A stretch of 64,000 nucleotides of DNA. Source: Pseudomonas sp. JM0905a (GTDB lineage: Bacteria > Pseudomonadota > Gammaproteobacteria > Pseudomonadales > Pseudomonadaceae). How positions within the stretch are numbered: the first letter of the stretch is position 1; every line of letters begins with the position of its first letter. The notes below the pieces were generated by a model that did no database searches, was not told where the DNA came from, and saw only the letters and a list, made by a program, of their open reading frames with translations. The stretch spans positions 62,001 through 126,000 of the forward strand of contig NZ_JACXBU010000011.1 in the NCBI RefSeq assembly GCF_014700075.1. Direction: 5' to 3'. The position numbers were made by a program, and so were the translations under genes. This document shows, piece after piece, positions 43,729 to 54,562 of the stretch.

Positions 43729-44490
43729 TCAGGCTCCGCCGCGATCATCGCCGACGTCGTGGTCAGGACCATCGTCCGCACCATGGCCTACGCCATGGGC
43801 TTCACCGACGTCGTGGTCGGCACCGTCATCAGCACCGTGGCCTACACCATGGGCCTCGCCGACGTCGTGGTCGGCGCCATCGTCCGCGCCATGGCCAACG
43901 CCGTGGGCTTCACCAACGTCGTGGTCGGCGCCGTCGTCCGCACCATGGCCAACGCCGTGGGCTTCACCAACGTCGTGGTCAGCGCCGTCGTCCGCGCCAT
44001 GGCCGACGCCATGGGCTTCGCCGACGTCGTGGTCGGCGCCGTCATCCGCGCCATTGCGACCGCTGTTGGCGCTACCCGGCCCACTGTTGCCGCCATTGTC
44101 GCCGCCGTGACCCGATCCACTATGGCCGCCACCATCACCAGAATGACCGCCGCCATCGCCACCGTGACCACCACCGCTGCCGCCACCTCCGTGACCGCCG
44201 CCACCGCCGCTGCCACTGCCGCCACCACCGTGGCCGCCACCACCACCGCTACCACTTCCGCCGCCGCTGCCACCACCACCGTGGCCACCGCCGCCCCCAC
44301 TGCCACTGCCGCCACCGCCATGGCCGCCGCCGCCACCACCGCTACCACCGCTACCACCTCCACCGCCGCCGCTGCCACCATCCTTGGCGTATACGTGGGA
44401 GAAGCTGCCGATGGAATCGGGTAGAAGGACTGTCGACGCTGAGAGAACGCCACCAATGGCAAGAGCCAGCAAGCATTTCTTGAGTAGCAT
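43729..44490 (-). CDS. Gly/His-rich secreted repeat protein
   Basis: This 253-residue exported protein has a signal peptide (MLLKKCLLALAIGGVLSAS, cleavage near residue 36, YAKDGG). A Gly/Ser/His-rich block (about 37-145) and a tail of five full and one partial 18-residue repeats (ADDGADHDVGEAHGVGHG) follow. His and Asp content would suit metal binding; that is inference. A GGAGG site lies six bases before the ATG at 44490. It is transcribed toward the DUF6502-DUF5666 pair, 208 bp upstream of them, and could belong to the same system. Several long opposite-strand frames here are an artefact of the repeats. Confidence 0.7.
   Translation of the reverse strand: MLLKKCLLALAIGGVLSASTVLLPDSIGSFSHVYAKDGGSGGGGGGSGGSGGGGGGHGGGGSGSGGGGGHGGGGSGGGSGSGGGGGHGGGGSGSGGGGGHGGGGSGGGHGGDGGGHSGDGGGHSGSGHGGDNGGNSGPGSANSGRNGADDGADHDVGEAHGVGHGADDGADHDVGEAHGVGHGADDGADHDVGEAHGVGHGADDGADHDVGEAHGVGHGADDGADHDVGEAHGVGHGADDGPDHDVGDDRGGA
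43760..44075. repeat. 54-bp tandem repeat (minisatellite) within the Gly/His-rich gene
   Basis: The motif GCCGACGTCGTGGTC recurs with a 54-bp period (near 43801, 43855, 43909, 43963 and 44017, plus a degenerate copy near 43747). Each unit encodes 18 residues, in frame. Copy number could vary by slippage. Confidence 0.85.
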
Positions 44491-44744
44491 GATGAACCTC
44501 CACACGGTAATGCGTAGTCATCTCCCTATCGAACGCACGGGTTTGAAATTTCGTGACCGCCCGGTTGAAGCGGCCGAACAACCGGCTTGCCATTTGCCGA
44601 CAGCAATGGGATCAACCGTCAACATCAAGCGGTCCGTGTAAGCCAGTTCGGAACTTGCCGTGGGAAAATTTCCCACATCCTCAGGTTAGTCCTATGAGAG
44701 TGGGTGTCAACGACCGGCTATCCGGTTAACCACGCACAAAGAAC

Positions 44745-44779
44745 AACGCCGCCGGCAGGAAACTCCTGCCGGCGGCGTT
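44745..44779 (-). terminator. Terminator of katG
   Basis: A 16-bp perfect GC-rich stem with a 3-nt loop (AACGCCGCCGGCAGGA and its complement) lies 48 bp after the katG stop and is followed on the minus strand by GTTCTTTG. The rest of the gap to 44490 holds nothing recognised except the promoter of the Gly/His-rich gene. Confidence 0.8.
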
Positions 44780-44826
44780 GGGTTGCGGCTGGGAAAGGCA
44801 GGCCCGTCAGGGCCTGCCGGGTGCGG

Positions 44827-47043
<2,217 letters not shown>

Positions 47044-47302
47044 TCAGCCAACCGCTCTATTCAGCTTGGAATCGAGGTAGCGTCCCAGCCAATAGGTTTT
47101 GGAAATGGCATTCATAGTAGACAAGGATTGTGAATCCCACGTTTGCAGCGACCGCCTGCAAGCCTTGAGCTACGCGGCTCTCCCGTCGAGATATCGCGCT
47201 AGATCAATGGCTTCTGAGGTTTATCGCGCACTGTGCTGAGGAGATTCAGCGGGTTGATCAAGCGAAGTTTCGTCAATAGGCGAATTTAATCGTGAGACAA
47301 AC

Positions 47303-47341
47303 GCGAAGGGTGGAGACCGCCGGACGATCTCCACCCTTCGC
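47303..47341 (-). terminator. Hairpin after the acetamidase gene
   Basis: A perfect 14-bp stem (GCGAAGGGTGGAGA and its complement) with an 11-nt loop lies 27 bp past the acetamidase stop. Downstream T-richness is weak. Confidence 0.6.
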
Positions 47342-47368
47342 ATGCTGGCAATTGCTTTTTCCTGCCGG

Positions 47369-48694
47369 TCAATCGAGCTGGTATTTCTCCCGCACCAGGT
47401 GCCCGATTCCCATGCGGTCGAGAATGTCCATCGGGCACAGCATGGTGACGCGCACTGTCCCAGGCAGGCGGCTGATTTCGATGGAGCCGGTGATGGTGGC
47501 GCGGTTCAGCACCTCGTCGTAGGGCAGCCCGGTGACGTCGGCCGCGCGTTGCAGGCCATTCCTGGTGGCGGCGTTAAGGTCTTCACCGCTGCCGATGAAG
47601 GTGATCGGTCCGTTGCGCTCGACTTCGTGTTGCCCCCAGCGTGCGCCCAGCTCGCCGACCTTGCGGCGTTGTTCGGCGCTCATGGGGCGTGCCATGGGCG
47701 GAAGGTCATCGAGGTTCTGCAACAGGATCGGACCATCCAGCGTCAGGTGCTTGATCACCTCCACCGTCAGCTCCGTTTCCCCCGAGACATCCGTCGCGTG
47801 GCCGGCGATCTCGCCATTGCCCTGCTGGGCATGCATATCGCCCATGTACACGCCGGCGCCGGGCACCTTCACCGGGCAGATCAGGATGCAGCCCTCGCGC
47901 ACCGAGTTGGTGTCCATGTGGCCATCGGTCTTGCTCGCATGAAGCGCTTCGCGGGTCAGCCCGTAGCGATGGGGCGCGTCGATCAGGTGCTGGCCGAAAT
48001 CGGCGCAGTTGTGCGAATCGGGCATGTCGATGGCTGGCGTGGTGCCGATGTTGCCGAGGAACGGCCGCATGTGGGCGGCCACGCCGGGCATATCGGCGCG
48101 CGCCAGGGAAAGAATCGAATGCTGCGCGGCCAGTTCCGGCAAGGCGGACATTTCCGGGGCTTTGCCGGCCAGGCCGTTGGCCACGTCCTGGTTAACCGTT
48201 AGGCTGACCTGGTTTTCCTGGTCGAACACGATCACGTATCCGTGACTGAAGCGGAAGGCGCTGACTTCCGCACCGCAGTGGTCGCAGCGGATGGCGTCTT
48301 CACCAATGCCTTCGACATGGCTGGCCGGGTGCTCGGTACCGCAGGACGAACAGAATTTGGCAACGAAGGGATCACCGTTGTAGCGCCCCTCGACGAACTT
48401 CATCACCCCGGAGGACGTCGCCAGCGAGGTGACGCGCATTCGCTGGATTTTCAGCGCCACGGCGTCACCCACTTCAGCGCCTTCGATCGCCACCGGTTGT
48501 GTCACCTCGTGGCCACCCTGGAAAGCCGGCGTGATCATTGGCCCCCAGCACCCCGGCGGCGTGCCAGTGATCAGGGTGCCGCCATCGGCCAGTGGTCCCA
48601 GCATGGGCAGGCTGGGACCGATGATGCCGTTGGTGTAGGTCTGGACCCTGAGCTGGTCCACGGCGTAATTCGTATCAGGCAGGTTTCTCGACAT
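47369..48694 (-). CDS. Acetamidase/formamidase family amidohydrolase with a zinc-ribbon insert
   Basis: This 441-residue enzyme is of the FmdA/AmdA type and hydrolyses short-chain amides to the acid and ammonia. Family signatures: DMPDSHNCADFGQH, GAGVYMGDMHAQQGNGEIAGHATDVSGE and the C-terminal DILDRMGIGHLVREKYQ. A four-Cys insert (FCSSCGTEHPASH then RCDHCGAE, about 112-142) looks like a zinc ribbon and is not needed in the best-known members. I chose ATG 48694 with GGGAG just upstream; the frame extends far beyond without support. It stands alone, divergent in orientation from nothing obvious. Confidence 0.85.
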   Translation of the reverse strand: MSRNLPDTNYAVDQLRVQTYTNGIIGPSLPMLGPLADGGTLITGTPPGCWGPMITPAFQGGHEVTQPVAIEGAEVGDAVALKIQRMRVTSLATSSGVMKFVEGRYNGDPFVAKFCSSCGTEHPASHVEGIGEDAIRCDHCGAEVSAFRFSHGYVIVFDQENQVSLTVNQDVANGLAGKAPEMSALPELAAQHSILSLARADMPGVAAHMRPFLGNIGTTPAIDMPDSHNCADFGQHLIDAPHRYGLTREALHASKTDGHMDTNSVREGCILICPVKVPGAGVYMGDMHAQQGNGEIAGHATDVSGETELTVEVIKHLTLDGPILLQNLDDLPPMARPMSAEQRRKVGELGARWGQHEVERNGPITFIGSGEDLNAATRNGLQRAADVTGLPYDEVLNRATITGSIEISRLPGTVRVTMLCPMDILDRMGIGHLVREKYQLD

Positions 48695-48989
48695 GTTGTC
48701 TCCCTGGGCCCGCATTGCCTGCGGAAAAAAGCCCGGAGAGCGAGACGGATCCACTCCCGGGCAATGATTGGCAAGAGCCGTGGTCCGGTGTCCTGCTTGT
48801 AGCACCGGTCGGCGGAGGCAGTTCAACCCAGGCTTGTATCCGGGATGTAGTGCTCGGGGGCTGGATTCACAAGCACATGTAACGAGGATGGCGCCAGACA
48901 CAGGCCGATACAGAAACCAGCCGCCGGCAGTGAACGTCAGGCCGGGAACCTCAGGAGAGAGATCGCATGACCACTCACGGGTACGCCCC

Positions 48990-49910
48990 TTAGACGTTCC
49001 ACTCCCGTTTGCACTCCATCAGGAAGTCGACGAACGCACGCAGGCGCAGCGGGACGTGGCGGCCGTGGGGATACAGCAGCGTGTAAGGGCGGGAGCGCCC
49101 GCCGAATGGCTGGAGCACTTCAATCAGCGAACCCTCTTCCAACTCCCGCTCGACGATGAAGCGATAGGTCTGGAACAGACCGGCGCCATGTTTGGCCAGG
49201 GTCACGCCGCCGAGCACATCATCCGAGCAGCAGTAATTGCCGCTGGTGAAAATCTCCCTCTCCCGGCCCTGTTCATTGAACAACCAGGAGATACGGCGCC
49301 CGCTGCTGGGCAGCTCGAATTGAATGCAATCGAACCTCTCCAGGTCGTCCAGCGATTTCGGCGTGCCCACCCTGGCCAGGTATTCCGGCGTGGCGATCAC
49401 CACCAGCCGGGCATCCTCCAGATGCCGGGCGATCAGCGTCGAATCGGGCTGGGCGCGCACGCGGATCGCCAGGTCATACCCCTCTCCCACGAAATCGATG
49501 TTGCGATTGCTCAGGTGGATGTCGATTTTCACGCCGGGGTGGCGCTCGCGGAATCGCACCAGCAGCGGCAGGATGCGGTAATGGCCGTAGGTGGTCGGAA
49601 TGCTGATGCGCAACTCTCCTGTGGGTTCGAGCTGCTTGCCCATCACTTCACGTTCGGCCTCCACCAACTGCGTCAGCGCCTGTCGACATTGTTCGTAGTA
49701 GGAGCGACCACTCTCGGTGAGGCGGATGCTGCGGGTCGTCCGCACGAACAGCCGCGTGCCGAGTCGTTCCTCCAAGCGCGAAATCGAGCGGCTCACCGCC
49801 GCCGGCGTGACCCCTGCCGACAGTGCTGCCGAAGTGAAACTTCCCTCCTCCGCGGCAAGACAGAAGAGCTCGATGCTGCCTAACTGGATGTCGTCAAAGT
49901 GGCGTTTCAC
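48990..49910 (-). CDS. LysR-family transcriptional regulator
   Basis: This 306-residue regulator has an N-terminal winged HTH (about 8-68: LFCLAAEEGSFTSAALSAGVTPAAVSRSISRLEERLGTRLF-type signature) and a periplasmic-binding-like effector domain (about 95-300). The start is a GTG; no ribosome site is clear. The start lies six bases from a 66-bp element that is repeated at the SDR gene 5.5 kb away. It diverges from the tautomerase/FrnE/desulfhydrase cluster. It is therefore the best candidate to bind that element. Ligand unknown. Confidence 0.88.
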   Translation of the reverse strand: MKRHFDDIQLGSIELFCLAAEEGSFTSAALSAGVTPAAVSRSISRLEERLGTRLFVRTTRSIRLTESGRSYYEQCRQALTQLVEAEREVMGKQLEPTGELRISIPTTYGHYRILPLLVRFRERHPGVKIDIHLSNRNIDFVGEGYDLAIRVRAQPDSTLIARHLEDARLVVIATPEYLARVGTPKSLDDLERFDCIQFELPSSGRRISWLFNEQGREREIFTSGNYCCSDDVLGGVTLAKHGAGLFQTYRFIVERELEEGSLIEVLQPFGGRSRPYTLLYPHGRHVPLRLRAFVDFLMECKREWNV

Positions 49911-49915
49911 GATTC

Positions 49916-49981
49916 ATTACACCGAGTATCAACTGAAGTATCCGAGCCTACATTTATCGTCCAATTTCGCACAAATATAGT
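49916..49981 (+). promoter_or_regulatory. Shared 66-bp promoter element, copy 1
   Basis: It contains ATTACAC, GTATCAACTGAAGTA (49926-49940), ATTTATCG and CACAAATATAGT. The -10 is TATAGT (49976-49981) and a weak -35 is TTTATC (49953-49958) with a 17-bp spacer. All four blocks recur with identical spacing at 55457-55522. The box GTATCAACTGAAGTA upstream of a weak -35 suits an activator of LysR type. Confidence 0.75.
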
Positions 49982-50104
49982 TCGGCCCGTGCAGTCGATC
50001 CCGGCACCTTCCGGTCGTTGCCAAGGCTTTCCCTGCCCACCGGCAAGTGACAGCCGAGCGCTGACCTGGTGCCACCACCCAAAACTCCTTCCAGGAGACT
50101 CAAG

Positions 50105-50311
50105 ATGCCGTTCGTAAGCGTTCGTATCACCCGCGATGGCGTGACCCGGGAACAGAAGGCCCAGGTCATCGCCGAGATCACCGAAACCCTGCAGCGCGTG
50201 CTGGGCAAACGCCCGGACCTCACCCACATCGTCATCGAAGAAGTGGACACCGATAACTGGGGCTATGCCGGCATGACGACCACGGAGTACCGCAAGAACC
50301 AGCCTGGATGA
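50105..50311 (+). CDS. 4-oxalocrotonate tautomerase family protein
   Basis: This is a 68-residue monomer of a tautomerase-superfamily enzyme. The catalytic Pro is residue 2 (MPFVSVRITRDG), which becomes N-terminal after Met removal. The usual VIIEEVD-type segment (HIVIEEVDTDNWGYAG) and a Trp-Gly turn follow. Members act on enol/keto isomers or dehalogenation. I chose ATG 50105, which has AGGAG upstream. It is the first gene after the shared promoter element and is likely co-transcribed with the FrnE-like gene. Confidence 0.85.
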   Translation: MPFVSVRITRDGVTREQKAQVIAEITETLQRVLGKRPDLTHIVIEEVDTDNWGYAGMTTTEYRKNQPG

Positions 50312-50436
50312 TGCCCACTCCAGTGCCTCCCGCCCGGCGTCCGGCTGGGCGGGAATCCCCTGCCCTCGTTCCGCAGGCAGGCGTGAACGCAACGTCCGCA
50401 GCCACCTGACACCTGAAGGAAAACGGAGAACACCCC

Positions 50437-51084
50437 GTGAGCGAACCCATCCGAATCGACTTCATCTCGGACCCCGTCTGCCCCTGGTGCGCCATTGCGC
50501 TCGAAGCACTGGAGCAAGCCCTGGCGCGATTGCCGGCGGAACTGGATATCGAGCTGGCCTTCCAGCCGTTCGAGCTGAATCCCGGCATGCCAGCCGCCGG
50601 TCAGGATGCGGTCGAGCACATCATGCAGAAGTACGGGCGCAGCGCCACGGATATCGCCCGCAGCCAGGAAAACATCACCACCCGTGGGCTGGACATCGGC
50701 TTCCACTTCGACCTCAAGAAGCGTACGCACTTCTACAACACCTTCGATGCGCACCGCCTGATGCGCTGGGCTGAAACCAGGGGGCGGCAGCGCCCTCTCG
50801 CCCATCTGCTGTTCCGCGCCTACTTCACCGATGGCCGGAACATCAGCGACCGCGAGACGCTGGCCAGCCTGGCCGACGATGCAGGCCTTGCCCGCGATGA
50901 GGCGCTGGAAATACTCTCCTCCGGGCAGTTCAGCCGGGAAGTCCAGGAGCGCGAGCACCACTACACCAGCCGTGGCGTGCACGCTGTTCCGGCCGTCATC
51001 CTCAACGGCAGGCACCTGATCAGCGGCGCACAACCGGCGGACTACTACGAAAGGGCGCTTCGACAGGTCGCTGCGGAGCACTGA
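50437..51084 (+). CDS. FrnE/DsbA-like thioredoxin-fold oxidoreductase
   Basis: This 215-residue cytoplasmic DsbA-family protein has the CPWC redox motif near the N-terminus (DFISDPVCPWCAIA, about residues 15-18). The helical insert and C-terminal cis-Pro motif (HAVPAVILNGRHLISGAQP, about 184) match FrnE-like dithiol-disulphide isomerases or 2-hydroxychromene isomerase-like proteins. There is no signal peptide. The start is GTG. It stands between the tautomerase and desulfhydrase genes, 125 bp and 41 bp away. Confidence 0.85.
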   Translation: MSEPIRIDFISDPVCPWCAIALEALEQALARLPAELDIELAFQPFELNPGMPAAGQDAVEHIMQKYGRSATDIARSQENITTRGLDIGFHFDLKKRTHFYNTFDAHRLMRWAETRGRQRPLAHLLFRAYFTDGRNISDRETLASLADDAGLARDEALEILSSGQFSREVQEREHHYTSRGVHAVPAVILNGRHLISGAQPADYYERALRQVAAEH

Positions 51085-51125
51085 AGAACACCATCACGAC
51101 CTTTCCCATGCCGGAGGGAACCTCC

Positions 51126-52154
51126 ATGTCACATGACCTGAGCCGTCTCGAGGCGGCCCTCGCCAACTATCCCCGGGTGGTGCTGGTGGAAACCCCCACG
51201 CCGATCCAGAAGCTGTCTCGTCTGAGCCAACTGGCCGAGTTCAATGGGTGCAATTTCTACGTGAAGCGCGACGACCTCACGAGCCTGGGTGGCGGCGGGA
51301 ACAAACTGCGCAAGCTGGAGTTCCTGCTCGGCGAAGCGCTCGCGGCCGGCGCCGATACCCTGGTGACCTGGGGCGGCCTGCAGTCCAATCACGCTCGCCT
51401 CACCGCTGCGGTGGCCGCACGCCACGGCCTGGCTTGCGAATTGATCCTCACCCAGTCTGGCGTACGCACGGACGATGACTATCAGTTGAACGGCAATGTC
51501 CTGCTCGACGGCCTTTTCGGTGCGACCATCCATCGCCTGCCCCTCGGAGCTGCCCCGGACGCCTATGCCGCCGAACGGGTCGACCAACTCGTGCGCCAGG
51601 GCAGGAAACCCTTCGTCATGCCCCTCGGCGGCTCCAGTCCGACCGGTGCGCTGGGCTATGCCGCCTGTGCGGCCGAGATCCTGCAACAGGCGGACGCCGT
51701 CGGCGTGCGGTTCCAGCAGATCATCGTGCCCAACGGCAGCAGCGGAACCCAGGCAGGCCTGTTGGCCGGGGTTGCCCTGGCCGGTTCCTCAACTGGAATC
51801 ACTGGCTTCTCCGTACTGGGAACCGCCGAGCAGACGCTCGCAACGACCCGGGAAAAGACCCGGCAGACGCTGCAGTTGCTCGCTCCATCCACGCCCCTGG
51901 ACGAAAGCGCGGTCAAGGTGGATGGGACTCAGCGCGGCGAAGCCTATGGCGCCCCCACCCAGGCGATGCTGGAAGCAACCCGTCTGCTCGCCTCCCACGA
52001 GGGGCTGCTGGTCGACCCCGTCTACGGCGGCAAGGCATTCGCAGGATTGCTGGCTGCCGCGCGCAATGGTGGGTTCCCGCCCGGCAGCAACCTGCTCTTC
52101 GTGATGACGGGTGGCCTACCGGGCATCTTCGCCTACCGCAGCGCCTACAACTGA
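51126..52154 (+). CDS. D-cysteine desulfhydrase / ACC deaminase family PLP enzyme
   Basis: This 342-residue fold-type II PLP enzyme matches the D-cysteine desulfhydrase (DcyD) branch, which turns D-cysteine to pyruvate, sulfide and ammonia. ACC deaminase is the close relative. The PLP Lys is in LGGGGNKLRKLEFL (about residue 58), the substrate loop is GLQSNHARLTAAVA, and the phosphate loop is NGSSGTQAGLLAG (about 200). GGAGGG precedes the ATG at 51126. Part of the cluster downstream of the LysR-linked promoter, so a thiol/sulfur role for the cluster is possible. Confidence 0.85.
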   Translation: MSHDLSRLEAALANYPRVVLVETPTPIQKLSRLSQLAEFNGCNFYVKRDDLTSLGGGGNKLRKLEFLLGEALAAGADTLVTWGGLQSNHARLTAAVAARHGLACELILTQSGVRTDDDYQLNGNVLLDGLFGATIHRLPLGAAPDAYAAERVDQLVRQGRKPFVMPLGGSSPTGALGYAACAAEILQQADAVGVRFQQIIVPNGSSGTQAGLLAGVALAGSSTGITGFSVLGTAEQTLATTREKTRQTLQLLAPSTPLDESAVKVDGTQRGEAYGAPTQAMLEATRLLASHEGLLVDPVYGGKAFAGLLAAARNGGFPPGSNLLFVMTGGLPGIFAYRSAYN

Positions 52155-52285
52155 ACCGCCGGCCCTGCACGCTGGCCGTGGACGGTGGCCAAAGCACTGG
52201 CACGTGGTAATGGCCTGAATGGACAAGGGAGGCAACGCCTCCCCTTTCCTGCTCTCAACGCCCAATCGGCCGCCGTCCCGACCGC

Positions 52286-53017
52286 TCATTCATAGCGGAG
52301 CTGGCTGATGTCGATGGACACCAGCAATTGCGTCTCGATGGCCCGGCCTTGCTCGTCACGTCGATAGGCCCGCCGCTTGCCGGGCATGCGCAGGCCCTCC
52401 GCTTCGATGTAGTCGGAAACGTACTGGGCGGCCGGCAAGCCTGCGCTGACGTCGAGTTCATAGTCGTGCCGCCGCAGCAGGGAATCCTCACCGAAGTAGA
52501 AGTCCTGTACTGCGCTGTGGGTCGCCACGCTTTCCGGGAAATGCACCCGCAGCCTGCGCCAGGTTTCCGTGCCCTCCTGCCACGGTGCCAACTCTTCGAC
52601 CCTGACACCTGGCCAGGTGAACAGGAATGGCATGGTCAGGTAGGACCAGAGCGCGTAGCCGTTGAAATAGGCGCGCTGCAGTGGGTCCCAGGGTGTGGTT
52701 TCCCCATGGCCATCGAATGAGGCCCTGGGGATCGCGCGCTCGGCCACGACCTGCCCGCTGGTGGTCTCGATGGCGATGCGGTCCGGCCTATAGGCGGTGC
52801 GTTTGTCCGGCGCGCCGAAGGGCGTGACCGACGCCCGCTGCTCATGCAGCCAGACGGTCATCTCCCGTGGGTCGCTGTCCTGGGTCAGGCCCTTCAGGCC
52901 CCACAGGGAGCCTCCGGTCACGATGCTGGCGCGCACCGTATCGAAGCGGTTCCAGCGCTTCAGTCCGCCGTGGGCGTTCAATACCTGATCCAGCAATTCG
53001 CAGTTCCCATCACTCAT
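52286..53017 (-). CDS. Hypothetical protein, LolA-like appearance
   Basis: This 243-residue protein has no recognised family. Its start (LLDQVLNAHGGLKRWNRFDTVRASIVTGGSLWGLKG) and the many beta-strand-like segments with alternating polar residues resemble LolA/outer-membrane-sorting-like folds, but there is no signal peptide. Late motifs are FYFGEDSLLRRHDYELDV and VSDYIEAEGLRMPGKRRAY. I used the ATG at 53017 (GAGGA upstream); the reading frame runs on to 53473 without support. It is convergent with the desulfhydrase gene. Confidence 0.55.
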   Translation of the reverse strand: MSDGNCELLDQVLNAHGGLKRWNRFDTVRASIVTGGSLWGLKGLTQDSDPREMTVWLHEQRASVTPFGAPDKRTAYRPDRIAIETTSGQVVAERAIPRASFDGHGETTPWDPLQRAYFNGYALWSYLTMPFLFTWPGVRVEELAPWQEGTETWRRLRVHFPESVATHSAVQDFYFGEDSLLRRHDYELDVSAGLPAAQYVSDYIEAEGLRMPGKRRAYRRDEQGRAIETQLLVSIDISQLRYE

Positions 53018-53109
53018 GGCGGGAGTCCTCGGCAGCAGGTTGAGGTGGTCAGTTATAGCCCGCATGCACCAACGGCGGAGCCGTGGACGACCAGCGCGAG
53101 AAATCGTCT

Positions 53110-53301
53110 TCAACGATCGCGCGGATCGCCGCTGGAACCAGCCTCGGCCGACTGCGGGGACACCTTCTTGGTGCCCAGCGGAGTCGTCTGGAAGCAGACG
53201 CCGCTGGAGTTGCGGTGATTCTCGGTGGCGGCGTTGCTGTGCACGGCAACACCGGCCAGGGAAAAAGCGATGGAGGTCAGCAGGCTCTTCAAGGTCTTCA
53301 T
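53110..53301 (-). CDS. Small predicted secreted protein
   Basis: This is a 63-residue reading frame with a convincing signal peptide (MKTLKSLLTSIAFSLAGVAVHSNA, cleavage near residue 24). A 39-residue mature part with a single Cys follows. The ribosome site is weak. No family recognised. It lies between the hypothetical gene and the GlxA regulator. The flanks 53018-53109 and 53302-53507 hold nothing else I can support. Confidence 0.4.
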   Translation of the reverse strand: MKTLKSLLTSIAFSLAGVAVHSNAATENHRNSSGVCFQTTPLGTKKVSPQSAEAGSSGDPRDR

Positions 53302-53507
53302 CGAACTGGATTCCGCTCAGGTTGTGGGCATCGAAGCCGACCAGCGCCAAGCCATCGAGGCTGCCGCTGGCGGTCCGGCTCAGTCTCGAAGCACCAGGTG
53401 CCCTGCATGTGTCGCCCGGCGGTTGTTTTGCGTGCTTTTGTGTATGGCGGCACCTGGATACGGAGGGATACAACCTGAGCCTGAACCAGGGAGGGGCGCC
53501 CTGCCCC

Positions 53508-54458
53508 TCAAGCCGTCACTCCGCGCGCGTCTCGCCGCACGGCCTGGGGAGGTACACCGAAACCCCGTATGAAGGCCTCACGCATGTGGCGGCGGTCACG
53601 GAAGCCGGTTTCCCTGGCGACCACATCCAGGGAATGACGGCTCTGTTCGATCATCAGCCGTGCCGCCTCCAGCCGCAGCCCCTCGATGGCCTTGGCCGGC
53701 GACTGCCCGGTTTCGGCGGTGAATACCCGGGTGAACTGACGCGGGCTCAGGTGCACGACTTCCGCCAGCTCCTCGACGCCGAGCGGGCGACTCAGGTGGT
53801 TGCGTGCATAGTTGAGCGCGTTCTGGATGCGATCCGACTTGGGCGCCAGGTCGAGCATCTCCGAATGCTGGGACTGCCCACCGGAGCGACGCTGGTGCAT
53901 CACCAGCTTGTGCGCCACCGAACGTGCCGCCTCCGCGCCCAGGTCCTTCTCCACCATGCCGAGGGCGAGGTCGAGCCCCGCGGTCATGCCGGCGGAGGTC
54001 CAGATCGGCTCGTCGACGATGTAGATGCGGTCATCCTCGACATCGATGTCCGGAAAGCGTTTACGCATTTCGAGCGCGAAGGCCCAGTGAGTCGTCGCGC
54101 GGCGCCCGTCCAGCAAGCCTGCTTCGGCCAGCACGAAGCCACCGGTGCAGACACCGGCCGTGCGTCGCGCCTGGCTGGCGGCCTGGCGCACGAAGTCGAG
54201 GACGGCCTGGGGAGGTGTCTCCGCCAACGGGTCATTGACCCCGACGACCATCCAGGTGTCCGCCAGGCGAGGCGCATCGAGTGCACGCGTTTCCACCGCA
54301 AGCCCCAGCGACGAGCGCACCAGACCGCCGTCCGGAGAGTAATTCTGGATGCTGTAGAAGGGTTCCCGGGCCACGAGGTTGGCGAACTCGAATACGGTCT
54401 GGGTGGCCAGTGAAAGGACCTGGAAACCATCCGTCAGCAGATAGCCGATGCGGTGCAT
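53508..54458 (-). CDS. GlxA-type AraC regulator (DJ-1/PfpI domain plus HTH)
   Basis: This 316-residue regulator has an N-terminal DJ-1/PfpI-like domain (about 1-180) with the nucleophile-elbow region RRTAGVCTGGFVLAEAGLLDG (Cys at about 108) and TTHWAFALEMRK. A C-terminal AraC HTH (about 215-310) carries GVEELAEVVHLSPRQFTRVF and VARETGFRDRRHMREAFIRGFG. Members control genes for amino-acid or alkaloid catabolism. It diverges from an SDR gene; two AAATGTC repeats lie in between and are likely its sites. Confidence 0.87.
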   Translation of the reverse strand: MHRIGYLLTDGFQVLSLATQTVFEFANLVAREPFYSIQNYSPDGGLVRSSLGLAVETRALDAPRLADTWMVVGVNDPLAETPPQAVLDFVRQAASQARRTAGVCTGGFVLAEAGLLDGRRATTHWAFALEMRKRFPDIDVEDDRIYIVDEPIWTSAGMTAGLDLALGMVEKDLGAEAARSVAHKLVMHQRRSGGQSQHSEMLDLAPKSDRIQNALNYARNHLSRPLGVEELAEVVHLSPRQFTRVFTAETGQSPAKAIEGLRLEAARLMIEQSRHSLDVVARETGFRDRRHMREAFIRGFGVPPQAVRRDARGVTA

Positions 54459-54470
54459 GTGTACCTCCCG

Positions 54471-54510
54471 AAATGTCCTGAAATACGCCTATAAATGTCA
54501 TTTGAGACAT
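54471..54510. promoter_or_regulatory. AAATGTC direct repeats between the GlxA regulator and the SDR gene
   Basis: AAATGTC occurs at 54471 and 54493, 22 bp apart (two helical turns), and the second is part of an inverted ATGTC/GACAT (54495-54510). This spacing suits AraC-type binding. Confidence 0.45.
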
Positions 54511-54562
54511 CGTAAATCCGCCGCACTCTGTTCTCCAGTCCCACCCACCCTGGAGAAACAAC

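Noticed and set aside
43557-44483. Long plus-strand frames rich in Arg/His or Ala/Thr opposite the Gly/His-rich gene
   Set aside because: The 54-bp repeat has no stops in several frames; only the minus-strand frame has a signal peptide and a good ribosome site.
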